From Sialis fuliginosa (Eukaryota > Arthropoda > Insecta > Megaloptera > Sialidae): a stretch of DNA of 64,000 bases. Location of the stretch: the NCBI GenBank assembly GCA_961205875.1, contig OY540815.1, forward strand, positions 18,351,638 through 18,415,637. The letters are read 5' to 3'. The translations under genes were made by a program, and so were the position numbers. Below are positions 12,936 to 24,249 of this stretch, piece by piece. A model generated the notes under the pieces. That model was not told the DNA's origin. It made no database searches and worked only from the letters and a program-made list of their open reading frames with translations. Numbering within the stretch: position 1 is the stretch's first letter; each line of letters begins with the position of its first letter.

Positions 12936-15290
12936 GTCCTAGTAAATTAACCCCCTTGTTCTACAGATACAAGTATTTTTGATGTACTTTACTTAAATGG
13001 CTATAACTATAAAACGATTCAACAGAATTATTTGAAATTTTAATACGTAATACAAGACAATTTAACAAACATTTTAAGACCGCTTCAAAGTTTATGTGAT
13101 TTATAGTTCCAGAGTACTAGGTCGCCAAACTAGATATGTTTATTATTTTAACCAACCGGTATATGCAAATATAGTAATGTTTATTTCTTTGGATTTAAAA
13201 CTAGTATGATTTATTTTAAAGAAATGTATGTTGATAAATATGTTGTTTTTGCAAATTAGAGATTTGTAGTGATTTATTTGAAATAGAATTTGACAAATTT
13301 TATTACCTTTATCTTTTAAATGTCTTTAATAGTTGGTTTTATGTATTTTAACACTAATGGAAACTTGGTGATTGTATGTTTATTTATGGGTTTAGAAATT
13401 ATAATACCTCAACAAAAAATAAACTAATACTGCGGAACATGAGTTTTACAGACATTAATATATTTCACAAATATAGGTATTTACTTTAAATGACATTTTT
13501 AAAATAAAATAAAATATTTGTAAGAATCATATTTAAGTGTACTTAAAATTAACGAATACATTTTGCCATCATGACGACCAAAAAAATCTTGATGAATCGC
13601 CACATCCAACCCCCAAGCTAGAACCCCCCCCCCCCCTATGCATTTTTGTAGTATTTAAAAACATCTGACAGGTGATTGAACATAATTTTCTCGAGCTAAA
13701 TTCTGTAAAGGAAGATATATCAGGAATATTTTACTACAATTTTAAAGTAACATGCATAGTTTTTGTGAAAATTAAAACACACAAAAATACAAAACTTAAT
13801 TATATCGATTATCGATACATATTTTTGTAATAATTTCAATCCCGAATTAAATAATAAATTTCATGTTTTCGTACATTGTTATGAGAAAAATATTATCAAA
13901 ATTTTAAAAATAAATAATCATATAAAACTATACAGATTTTTGCAGTAATTTTTTCACAAATTGCAGCCTCCCTCGCTCTACAGAGATGAGTCTTGCTATA
14001 ACGGTTTCGTGCCCCAGCATTCCGTGCGGTCAAACTGTGAAGTTCATTCTTTCTCACTTCATTAATCTATTTGTATCTGCGTCTGTCTTTCTTTATCTAT
14101 TTTACTATAAACACTTGCATCAGAGTTCACTAGATCTACGGGTAAGTATGTTAATTCAGATTGAAAGAAATTACATGTATTTGATTGTTAATTTGTTATT
14201 GAAAAAACTGGAATCAGATACATATGTAATAAAATTTGTAATTCTATAATATTCAGAAATTATTGACGATTCGAACTACTAGCTTAAGGAATATCAAGGA
14301 ATACTGCAGTGAAAGTTTCATCATAATCGGTCTAGTGGTTTTTGAGATCATCGAAGATCAACAATCAAACTCACTATAGAAATAGAAAATCATTATTAAA
14401 ATATTTATTTAAAATTTATTTTATCTTGTATTATTTACAGCCTGTAGAAGGGTAAATAAATGTATAATGTGCTTAAGACATTAGTAGTAATGCTGGAGCC
14501 ACGAGAATAGTATCAGGTCAGAGGTCACTGCGTCAGTCAGTCAGTAACAGCTTATCAGCACATTCAATATTTGTGGCAAACAAGTGAAGGGTCAAGAGGT
14601 CAACATAGATACTGAAAAAATTCAACTTCACAACTAAATATGTATGTGGCGCGGTATATTAATTATAGAATAAATTTTCCAATTCATTTTTGATAAGAAA
14701 GTATCTATAAATAGAGTTTATTTTAAAATCTAAAGCAACTTTTTATTTTTTAATGTTAAAAAAAATAATTTTTCCTAGCTTTTTTATTTTTATATTATTA
14801 TTACATTCCTCGTTGAAAATGGTTATTATTAATTTGGAAGGAAGGGGTCATAAACTCATCAAACAATTCATTTTTTGAAGTTTTGACTATGATATTTTTT
14901 GATCAGCATTATAATATAACTTATATAAAATATGTATGTTATATACATAAATTAAGCGAATTTGAATTTTTTTAAAATGAAAAAAAAGTAGTGAACGATT
15001 AGGTATATATGTCGGGTATGTAATTAAATATATAACTGAGTTATCTAGAGACTACGAATGGTCGAGAATATGCATTATTTTCTCGTTAATACAGTTGAGT
15101 TAATTAGTTATTTTAATTGGTATTTTTATTGGCAACATTTATTAAGATTATAGTAATTAATAATCATTAATCAGAATCATCGTACATATTTCTATACAGA
15201 TATAATTGAGTCACTCTACTGTGTTTGAATTTGTTGTTTTTTATAATAAAAATAACTAAAAATGATTATTAGATAGGTATACATAATATC
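12936..15290. other. AT-rich intron flanking the DR1/DR2 site
   Basis: Plain AT-rich DNA with a short C tract (13626-13637). 14270-14400 contains a decayed dispersed repeat phrase (CATAATCGGTCTAGTGGTTT, GAGATCATCGAAGATCAA). The nuclear-receptor site at 14515-14602 is entered separately. No gene seen. Confidence 0.45.
14515..14602 (+). promoter_or_regulatory. nuclear-receptor response elements: perfect DR1 and a DR2
   Basis: 14515-14527 reads AGGTCA g AGGTCA, a perfect direct repeat with 1-bp spacer. 14589-14602 reads GGGTCA ag AGGTCA, a direct repeat with 2-bp spacer. All four half-sites point the same way within 88 bp. COUP-TF/svp homodimers and svp/USP heterodimers prefer DR1-type AGGTCA repeats, and USP, HNF4 and others can share them (family knowledge). 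Position inside svp's own intron suggests an autoregulatory or hormone-responsive element; that role is inference. A short GTCA/GTCAG tandem lies between (14531-14545). The surrounding sequence is more complex than the AT-rich background. Confidence 0.55.
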
Positions 15291-15293
15291 AAA

Positions 15294-15770
15294 TTAGTCG
15301 TCTAAAATCATATTTGTACGTATTAAAATTGTCAATACAAACACTTTTCTTTCCGTTTCTGTCTGTCCGTCCGTGTGTCTGTCCCCTGAATCCTTGTCAC
15401 ACGTATAATTCATGAACCACTGAACCGATATTATTGAAACTTGGTAGGATGGTTGGATCTGGCTTGAGGACGGTCTCATTTCAAAATCATCAAAATCGTT
15501 TCAAGATATCTCAAGAACGATACATGTTACGTAAAAATTTTATAGGATATTTTTTGTAGAGCATTCAATTTCCTATAATATAGGTATACAACGTTTGTTG
15601 TAAAATATTCTCTTACAAAGATTTATCTCAATTTGTTTTTATTTAACCAATGCTAGGTAATTAATCTGAGCACTTTTTCTGTTTTTATTTAAATTGTTCA
15701 ATAATTAACCACCTTTGGTGAATTTGGCACGAGGAAACACTGTGCATTTACTTGGCAGATGTTTTTTTTA
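15294..15770 (-). mobile_element. dispersed repeat family with CCCTGAATCCTTGTCACACG motif
   Basis: Shares with 49060-49560 the phrases CTGAATCCTTGTCACACG, TTTTTTGTAGAGCAT(T/C)CAATTT and GCACGAGGAA(A/G)CACT...ATTTACTTGGCAGATG. 52550-52830 carries the same family in the opposite orientation. Three or four copies in one window indicate a mobile element; no protein frame remains. Confidence 0.6.
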
Positions 15771-15840
15771 TAATTATTTATTATTAATTGTGTAGTTAGT
15801 TGTTTGCGCTTTTGAATAAATGTGGATTTACTGTACAGTA

Positions 15841-15984
15841 CAGTGGAACCTCGATAGTACGTTTTTGAAGTGACTTGGAGGAAAACACGTACTACCGAAA
15901 TATTTTAACATGGGGTCTTATGGTAGAATTCCAGGACAAAAAAAAATGTACTATGGCAAAAAACGTACTAACGAGATTCCACTG
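15841..15984. mobile_element. pogo/Tigger-like MITE
   Basis: 144 bp, CAGTGGAACCTCGATAGTAC at the left and GTACTAACGAGATTCCACTG at the right, TA at both sides. Same family as 943-1073, and keeps the internal ATGGGGTCTT and CCAGGAC phrases. Confidence 0.75.
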
Positions 15985-16239
15985 TATTGTGTAAGCTCTA
16001 CGTTCAATTATATATCTATATATTTTTATTTATAAAGTAAGTACATTTAAATATTTATTCATTCAAAATACGGTGACAAACAAAACAAATAATAAACAAA
16101 ATTCCTTTTGTAATAAATAAAAATACCACTTAATTTGCATAGACAAATAGTATGTATGATATAATAATTTTTGTCGTAAAAGAAAAATTCGACAATCGTG
16201 TGGAGACAAACATAATTGTGGCTTTTATTTACCGCTTCA

Positions 16240-16275
16240 CACCCACACACGCATACACACTCACACACACACACT
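16240..16275. repeat. CA microsatellite
   Basis: CACACACAC-type run with interruptions (GCATACACACTCACACACAC). Simple repeat. Confidence 0.8.
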
Positions 16276-17140
16276 ATTTACATATAACTAACTGAGCATG
16301 ACTGCACACAAGTCCACGTGTATATAATAAATATTTATACAGCATGATTACAAATTACATTAACTAGTATTAATAATGTAAAATGACGAGTAAATTTTAT
16401 AAAAAAATAACAATAAAAAAATATAGGCAGTCTATTTGAAATTCAACATTTCATCCTTGCGATATTCTTAAGTCATTTCTTATAGTTTGAAAGATCATTT
16501 TACGTAGAATTGAAGATGAAAAGTAGGATGAATAATTTAGTTTACATTCTTTAAATTTCAATAAAATGATTGATTAACAAGATTCTTTTAATTAAAAAAA
16601 TAATATTTCGTCACAGTTTTAAAACCACAAAACATATAAAAAATATGAGAAATATTTTAATTGAGGTATTCCAGTCAATTATTAACGAAAATTTAGTTCC
16701 TTTTTTGGTTAAAACAACTAATATTAAATAGCGGCGAAGTAATAAATAATAATAGTAATAATTAATTACATCTCTAATTAATTTGCATATTCATAAAAGT
16801 TTCAACGCGACGGCCAGCGTGTTTTACAAGAAAAGGAGAAGAATTACAACTGAATTCTGATACGTTAAAAATAGTCATGAGTCATTACAGTTATCACGGA
16901 GTGTTTACGTACAGTGGCTCTCAAAATGTTTACTACTTATTAGAAATACACCAATAAATAAATAATGATACTATCAACTTTGATATTTAAATAAAAACAA
17001 AAGACGAAAAACAGAAATTGAAAGGTCGAAAAGAAAACAGATAAATTCAAAATGTTTTTGCTGAGGGGCTATGCCCGTTGGCCAATTAAAAGAGAATAAA
17101 AAAAACTTTGATATTTCTATAATTTAGGTTTATCAATAAT

Positions 17141-17462
17141 TCCTTGACCAATCAGCGTTGGCGCGGGAATTGACGTCATCTGGGGGATGTATTCAAATGC
17201 TATAAATGTAAAATAGAACATCAATTACAAAAAATTCCTTTATTTATTCTTGTTTTCGTTTTTTTGATATTTTAACAACACAAACAATCAAATAAGTACA
17301 AATTCGACATTGCAAAATCATAAAAAAGCTGTCACAGACAATTTGGTCTATTCGGGAAGCATCATTTTTACTATTCTTAAGTTGGCAATACGTTATGTGA
17401 TCCTGACAGCTTTTTATGACTTTTCAATATCGAATTTGTACTTATTTGATTGTATGTGTTTT
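17141..17462. repeat. foldback MITE (CATCAGC family), right end lost
   Basis: Matches 12465-12780: CAATCAGCGTTGGCGCGGGA, GACGTCATCTGGG in place of the usual CACCACG, and the GCAAAATCATAAAAAAGCTG core palindrome. It stops in TATGTGTTTTAG without the second arm, so one flank was deleted. Confidence 0.65.
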
Positions 17463-17999
17463 AGGGGACTAATTAACAATAATAATAACAATTCAATACT
17501 AGACTACCGTTGTATAAATAAGGTATTATAAATTAGTAGGGGTAGCATGGGCAATTTTTTTTATTGTACTTATTGACTGAGTTATTAATCCAACTAATTA
17601 TTAAAAAAAAAATCGTGTACTGAAACTTTGATAGTTTCGAGACCACTGCATGGACAGCAAGTGGCGAGGTAGCTGTGACCAGTATGGGCAGGAGGTACGA
17701 AGATAGAGGGGGGAAGACGCTGTGACCTTACGGCCGCGGTAATTGCGGACCGCTAACCCGCGATGTGGTTACCGCGTAAGTGTTGGTCTCGCTACGATTA
17801 AACCAAATCAATCAGGTAAATATAAACGTTTCCTTATAGAAAATGCGGTGCTGTTTGTAACAAGTATTCCAAATGTATTTAAATATACCTAAACTTTTAT
17901 AAATTTAAATTTAAAACGTTTTCGTACGTTTGACCGAGTCCGAGACATGTGAATTTTTCATCAAGGTTTCAGAATTGGATATATTTTTTTCAGTGTTTT

Positions 18000-18215
18000 G
18001 ATTTCACATTTGGATAGGGATATTTTTTTTGTTTTGTTTCGGATACGGATATGAAATTATTTCGGATACGAATTCGGATACAGACTTTTTTGGGCATAGA
18101 AAACGAGTAGGAAACTATCCAAAATAATATTCGGAATAATTATTTCGAATACGGTTCTGGTTTTGAAGATTACAGTAGTTTCGGTTTTGAAAAAGGAGTT
18201 CTGTAACATCCCTAA
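18000..18215. repeat. decayed element with TCGGATACGGATA motif and TAACATCCCTA end
   Basis: Repeated TTCGGATACG phrases and the end CTGTAACATCCCTAATTG resemble 46091-46262, which contains TTCGGATACAAAT, ACGAGTAGGAAACTA(T/C)C and TAACATCCCTAGTT. Both look like right halves of one hAT-like MITE. Left ends are not found. Confidence 0.4.
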
Positions 18216-18419
18216 TTGAAACTTATGATATTTTTCAAATTACCAAGGTACCTAAAATTATATTGAAATTTGAAATACTATCATTTAAAATCGAGTGTCT
18301 CAGCGAGACATTCGACGAGCTTTATAAATTGATATTTAATCCAGTCTCGTCTACGATGACTCAATAATTACTTTAAAATAAAAAATAAAATATATCCTGA
18401 TTATTAACCCCATCTTTAG

Positions 18420-18775
18420 ATCGAAATATTATCAATAGTTTTGTTAAAAGTATGCCATCGTTGATTCCACAGAGAACTGAGGAAACAATAGAAACGTATG
18501 TAGCCAAAAACAGACCTTAAGTCCGTCTCTGCAAGGGTCAGTGGGCCCCCATTGTCTACATACCTCACAGCTTTCTCTCTGTCTTCGCTTTGATTCGGGT
18601 ACACACATTTCTGTGATCGGTATTGTTTATATAAATAATAATATTCAACGTTATGTCTGAACAATGTATCAGTTACACTGACTGACGTTGTTTTGTATTT
18701 GATTGACGCGGTCTGATAGGGTACTGTTTTGTTTTTTACATGTTTCAGAGCACTCTGTGATAGAATTAACATTGC
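18420..18775. promoter_or_regulatory. complex island, candidate intronic enhancer
   Basis: Less AT-rich, non-repetitive. Visible motifs include Sox-type AACAATAG, CATTGTC, AACAATG, a TCF-type CTTTGATTC and a Pbx/Hox-type TGATTGACG. A 118-codon frame on the minus strand covers it but resembles no family. Composition and motifs only. Confidence 0.3.
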
Positions 18776-19042
18776 ATTAATTAGGTTTATTAGAGGGGTA
18801 GGTCAGTAGTAGGTACATGCTGTAGAAGAAGTTAAAAAATTAATATAGGTACGTAAAAAAGCATATGATTATCTCACAAAACAAACAAGAAAATTGATGT
18901 TTAATTTTAATTAAAATAATTTAAAGAAATATTCAACCAAATCAGCTTAAGTATTATTTATTAAGAATGTGTGGAAGGAGATTACCAAAAATTAGAGTAT
19001 ATATTTTGTCAATTTTCCATGTATTGTTTTGATACATTAGAG

Positions 19043-19229
19043 CAGTGGTTCTTAAACTAGGGTTCGCGAAACATGTTTGGCATAAATTAAAGTATTTTTA
19101 CATTTCTTTTTACCAGTGATTAATTAGTATCTAATGACCTTCTTTGTTTTTCTATCACGGGGAGAGGGTTCCCTGAAAAATAATTATTCAAAAGGAGGTC
19201 CCTAGACCATATAAATTTAAGAACCGCTG
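19043..19229. mobile_element. hAT-type MITE (CAGTGGTTCTTAAACT)
   Basis: Left CAGTGGTTCTTAAACTAGGG and right TTAAGAACCGCTG form the inverted ends typical of ancient hAT elements across animals. The flanks CATTAGAG and CAGTACAG agree at 6 of 8 positions, so the duplication is decayed. 187 bp, non-coding. Confidence 0.7.
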
Positions 19230-19451
19230 CAGTACAGCATATGTGATTTGAAAGCAATTTTTCTCCTGTTTGTTTTTTTTTGTTTCTTTACTGGTTATCC
19301 CTTTAGCTGTTATTCGGTAGATCATAAGGAATACGGAAAAAAATCTTTGTATTAATCGTTTCAACACTTTCTAAGATGAGCGTTACCTAATAAACATCTT
19401 TTTTTATGTCACCAAAAGTTTCATAGGTTATTTTTAAGAATATTTAGTACA

Positions 19452-20770
19452 ACAAGCTGTTACCTGCGACTTTGTCCACATGGAATTTGTATTTATTTAT
19501 CTAATCAATTTTTGAGATACAAAGTACCCTACATATCGCACCTCCAATAAAATAGAGTCATAACTTGAAAAAGTCAAATGTTCAGGAGAGCTAAAAACGT
19601 GTTATCATAATTTTATTAAATTATTATCTTTATTGTTTATTTAAATAACCCTAATGTGTTATATATATTCGGAATCCTTATAGAATAAGCTATCGTTTTT
19701 CCGTAGTTATTTATGCAATATTCCTGAAAAAAATGCTGAAAATTTTGAGTTGTGACAGTTTATGATTAAGATTTGGGTATTTTACTGAAGAAAATATCAC
19801 AGTTGAGATAGTACAAAATTTATTTTCAGAAGATTTTCCTACTTTTATCCACTTAACATTTAGCAGACAATAAAATTGAGATCAGAAAACAAATATAGTA
19901 CACGAATTTAAGTATGAAATAAATACAAAGTCGATACATGTCGAAATCACACTTGCATTATAAAAACTTATAAAAATAAAGTATTATAATTATTTGAAAT
20001 GCACTTTCAGTACGCATGGTGGTAAGAAAATTATAATAATTAAATTATAATAATCTTCTCCGTTGTTATTTGTACATAATTATCAAAATTATTGTTTATA
20101 TTATCCAAATCTTAATGTTTCAAGTTCTTCATGTTAGCAAGAAAATAATCACATTTCAAAACGAAACAATAACTTTAACCATCATATTAGCCTCTATAAT
20201 GAGCCATTTTAAATTACTATGATGAAAAGTCAATTTTCTAATCAAATAATCAAAACTAATATATAGCATCTCAAATACAGTACCAACTTAAAATAGTACG
20301 GTATTTTATATCAGTTTATGAAAATAAGTACAAGATTTAGCACAATTATGTACAACTAAAAAGACACATTTCGAAATGAGTCTCTATTGAGCTGAATCTG
20401 AAACATAAAATATCACATACCATTTTTAAATAATGTCACAATTCGTATTAGAACAGTATTTACGAATAAGTGCAAACGAAACAGCTATAGTATAAAACAG
20501 TCACATCGCCATTTAGTGGCGAATTTGTGGAGTTACAGATGTAACGTTTTTATAGATAATAGGGATTATTTTTTTAATCATTTGTGTCTATTTAACTCAA
20601 AAACGCAAAATTTCAAGTTATGACTCTATTTTATTGGAGGTGCGATATGTCCTTTCTTAAGATGCAAGCTATCTCTCTGTCAAATTTCATCAAAATCAGT
20701 TCAGCGGTTTAGCCGTTAAAAGGTAACAAACAGACAGAGTTACTTTCGCATTTGTAATATTAGTATGGAT
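19452..20770 (+). mobile_element. Lepidopteran dispersed repeat split by an inserted element
   Basis: The head AGCTGTTACCTGCGACTTTG and the tail (TTCAGCGGTTTAGCCG, ACAGACAGAGTTACTTTCGC, AATATTAGTATGGAT) are the two ends of a repeat I know from many moth and butterfly genomes. They are separated by the insertion 19535-20646. A truncated copy lies at 47437-47570. Confidence 0.65.
19535..20646. mobile_element. 1.1-kb inserted element with perfect 36-bp terminal inverted repeats
   Basis: 19535-19570 and 20611-20646 are exact inverted complements over 36 bp (starting ATCGCACCTCC). The interior is AT-rich without a transposase frame. The flanks ...CTACAT / ATGTCC join to the continuous carrier repeat, so the insertion is precise; the target duplication is at most AT. 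Perfect ends imply a young insertion relative to the other MITEs. Family unknown to me. Confidence 0.7.
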
Positions 20771-21297
20771 ATAATTTGTTAGTCGGTTTAGTTTCTGAAT
20801 GACTTAAATATTATTCTGATAACATATATCAATGCTAGAAAAAAATGAAATTTACTGAAAATCTAGAATAACGTGGTTTGTACTCGTATATAGAATAAAA
20901 TAATATTACAATTCAAATTACTATAAAAATTCGTTAAGATTTCTCTCACTAAAATGAAAAAACAATTATACCATTTTTAAAATTTATAATCCCATTACGC
21001 GGTGTATCTAGAGTTTGTAATTGAGTTAAAAACCTTTCCACTTTGATTTAACTCAAACTTTGTTGACAGCAAAGTTTATCTGAATTTTTATGGAAATCTG
21101 CAAACTATGAATAAACATAAGAAAATCTGCAAATGTAAAAGTTTATGGAAGCCCAAGAAACAAACAATTTGTTTTAATTATTAATTCTCAAAGCTTTTCC
21201 ACGCATAGCTTTTAAATTTTAACCCTTAACCGTCTGAAATATACTTTTTAAAAATAAATAAAATCTACAATTTATAAGTTTTTATTACTTACTAAAG

Positions 21298-21990
21298 CAT
21301 TGGACCAGGTGTTACCCGGGGATATTAATTCAATTAAACATAAAATGATCATTCCCACCCGACATGCTCACCTAACATACCCACAACACACGATTTACTG
21401 CGAATTGTTTTTTTCCGACTTTATGAAATTTACACAAAATATACAAAAATTATACACCTAAACTTTACCTATCCATTAGTGAAAACTGGAATAAAATCCG
21501 TTCAGTATTGAGAAAATCGTGTAAAATTATATTTTCAAACTCCTAGAAAACACCAGGTATTGTCTTAGAATTTGTATGAAAATCAAAAAAACAATCATAA
21601 TAATTAATTTCGATATTTTACCTTTCTTGGAAGTGAAATGTTTATTTATTTTTCAATTTTCAATCAACATATTATTATTTCAAAATACGTAATTGTTAGC
21701 ATGTGTCAAAAATCATCTATTTGTTCGACAAAATATTTGAAAACCGTAAATTATAGAATTTTGTATTCCATGGCTGTATAGAAACTATGTTTTCAGACAG
21801 TTTTATGCTGTGACATCATGGAAACAAAACACGACTTAATAAAGATTTTTGTAGTCTTTTGATATTAAATCTTAGATTTTCATAAAATATTAATTAATTA
21901 TTGGTGAAAACCGCATTGAAATCGGTTCAGTAATTTCCGAGTCTATAAGCCTCATACAAACGAATATTCATTTTTATATATAGAGATAGA
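21298..21990 (-). mobile_element. Lepidopteran repeat (GGTAACACC...CCAATGCTTTAGT end), minus orientation
   Basis: On the minus strand it ends GGTAACACCTGGTCCAATGC. Internal phrases (GTTTTGTTTCCATGATGTCA, GAACGGATTTTATTCCAG/CGG, ACACGATTTTCTCA) recur in plus orientation at 62165-63630, and the end recurs at 57231-57430. Non-coding. Confidence 0.6.
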
Positions 21991-22077
21991 AATCGTAATT
22001 AGAAACCACAAAATAAGATTATTCGTTTATTTTTGCGAATGATATTTACTTGTTAACAATAAATAAATAAAAAAACC

Positions 22078-22245
22078 GCCAGCAAGCCGCGTTACAAGAA
22101 TACATAGGGTGGTTACCCCACGTAGATACCAGAGGGTGGTGGTGAGTCACATCCCCCGGTCCAAACTACCCCAAAGGCGTAACTAATATCACAGCTCTGT
22201 GGTCGCACATCACGTCACATTTTCTTCACTACAGATTCGTTATTT
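22078..22245. promoter_or_regulatory. short complex island, candidate regulatory DNA
   Basis: Less AT-rich block with AGCAAGCCGCGTTACAAG, GTGGTTACCCC (Runt-like), GTGAGTCAC (AP-1-like) and CACGTCAC (CRE-like). No repeat ends. Low confidence. Confidence 0.25.
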
Positions 22246-22675
22246 GCATGTTTATACAACATGTTACATAATAGATATATTAGTTTGACTTATTAAAAAG
22301 TGTACGCATGTTGCAAATAGTAAAATTATCGAACTTATCAGAGGCAAAAAATATTTGGAAAATTGATTTTATTTTGGCGAAATCTTTACTCACAGATGGT
22401 GAAACATTACAGGATTTTGAATGTAATTACTTATATTATTTTTTAGTTGTTTTCAAAATTTTTTTTTACTCTTGATTTTTTTATTTTTCCGAGAAATACT
22501 TTAATGAATAGCAGAAAAATCATGGAAACTGGATACTCGTATCTGATATAAATTAAAAGTAAGTGTATCAAATTTTTTGACTAGCAATTTAGCAATATCC
22601 TTTTTTTGTGAAGTTACTTGCTATGGCTTCTGAATAATTCAAGTACCCTGCTTGTTTTAAAATATGTTTATCAAT

Positions 22676-22814
22676 GGATCTTGGCTTTTGGGTGGACATC
22701 TTCAGGGCTCTTCCCTTTTAGAAGAGTCCTGAAAATATCCTGTGCAATGTGTGACGAAACGTTGGCCGATAACACGATCCATGTTAAGATCACCACGGAA
22801 ACCTCAAGACTTGT
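22676..22814. mobile_element. retroelement fragment with 14-bp target duplication and internal inversion
   Basis: Flanked by identical 14-bp repeats ATATGTTTATCAAT (22662-22675 and 22815-22828). The 139-bp insert starts GGATCTTGGCTTTTGGGTG and ends AGACTTGT like 34034-34151, but its GACGAAACGTTGGCCGATAA block is in the opposite orientation, and TTCAGGGCTCTTC/GAAGAGTCCTGAA forms a hairpin at the switch point. Variable-length duplications and twin-priming-like inversions fit retrotransposition; the GAAACGTTGGCC motif is typical of Penelope-like or related element ends (inference). Confidence 0.65.
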
Positions 22815-23269
22815 ATATGTTTATCAATATTCAAAGAATGATTCTTTTTAGGAATTTAAAAGAAAATAAATAAGTGATTGCTTTGTGGTTGAATGGTATC
22901 TCCATATATCGAGCTAATTTGTATTGGTATCGAGTCCAATACCAATACCGGGGTAAATGTCTACAAGAAAATTTAATAAAACCCACACTATTTATAATCA
23001 ATTCACAAGCAAAACGCGTGTTCGTAATAGAACGTGACAACTTAACTGGAGAGAGACAGAACGTGAGTATAAACGGTAGCGGAAATGCGGAAAATTTACG
23101 TAACGTATCGATACTTACATTTTGGTTAGTATAGAGAAAGAAATGAGACAATTGAAAACTAATTTTTTTCCAGATAATTGTGAAAAGTATAGCGAACATC
23201 TTCAGAGCTTAATTTTAAACTGATGAAATTTTAAATATAAGGCGTATCATTGTTATTGCAACTCGTCAA

Positions 23270-23570
23270 AAAAATTACCGCGTCTGAGCGGGGTAGAGGA
23301 AAGATTCGCATGCGCTCGGCCGGCATTCGAACTCCCTCGGCTCGGCCGTTGTCTTTTGATCGTCAATTGTTTATTTTGTTTTTCAATAATTAACTTTTAA
23401 ATTTAAATAGAACAAAAGTTATTTGTAACTTTTGTTTTGATTCGTTTTTGTTATGTAATTTAGGTGTTGATTAGTTATTATTACAATAATAACTAATATT
23501 AATTAATAAATTATTAAACAATAATTCCGTAGTCCACGCGAGCGAAGCCGCGCGGGTACAGCTAGTTATC
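23270..23570. repeat. GC-rich patch and Lepidopteran repeat end (GCGAAGCCGCG...AGCTAGT)
   Basis: 23535-23565 reads CGCGAGCGAAGCCGCGCGGG then TACAGCTAGT, a very common terminus of non-autonomous repeats in Lepidoptera. Upstream, 23275-23345 is unusually GC-rich (GCGCTCGGCCGGCATTCG). A worn end of the same type is at 26825-26850. Confidence 0.55.
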
Positions 23571-23964
23571 ATATATATTTTTTCCTGCCAGTACGATTGA
23601 ACTAAGCTCACATAGTGGAGGATTTGCCGCTAAAAGCCCGCGCGCGTTGTAAAACTTAAACAAGCTCTAACGTACAGCTGTCGCACCGCATTTTAAATGT
23701 CGCGCCGCATAATTTTATTGGGTTTTCCCTCCCGCGATTAGCATTTGACGAAAATTGACAAAAACCTTGAATAATTTCCGACGCGTACCTCTTTAATAGA
23801 TAAAGTTCTAGGAACTAATTACTGTGCGGCTAAAGTTTATGTGCGTGGATTTTCATTCAGAGGTAGTTAAAAATGTGTATATTTCCGGAGGAAATTAGAA
23901 TAATATTTACCTGATTTAATTTAACTAAAATGTAAGTATATTTTTTTAATTTTTTAGTTATAAT

Positions 23965-24244
23965 TAGAGATTGGAAAATACTTGTTATTTTCAATGAAAT
24001 AGTTACTAGTTTAATTTTTTTCGGAAAATAGTTGATAAATAGTTTTTTTTACGATTTAATAATAATTAGTGCAAACGACGCAGTAAAAAGTGTCGCAAAT
24101 AGTTTAAAATAGTTGGAAAGGTAGTTGAAAATTTCAAATTGTGTTAAATCAAACCAGTTTTTTGAAAACGGTGGAGATATGTAAAAAAAATTACAATAAA
24201 TGCATTTTTACGCAGTAGTTGAAAAACTATTTTTCCAATCTCTA
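23965..24244. mobile_element. hAT-type MITE (TAGAGATTGGAAAA), 8-bp duplication
   Basis: Ends TAGAGATTGGAAAA and TTTTCCAATCTCTA are exact complements. Flanks GTTATAAT (23957-23964) and GTCATAAT (24245-24252) differ by one base. 280 bp. Sister copy 28972-29205. Confidence 0.8.
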
Positions 24245-24249
24245 GTCAT

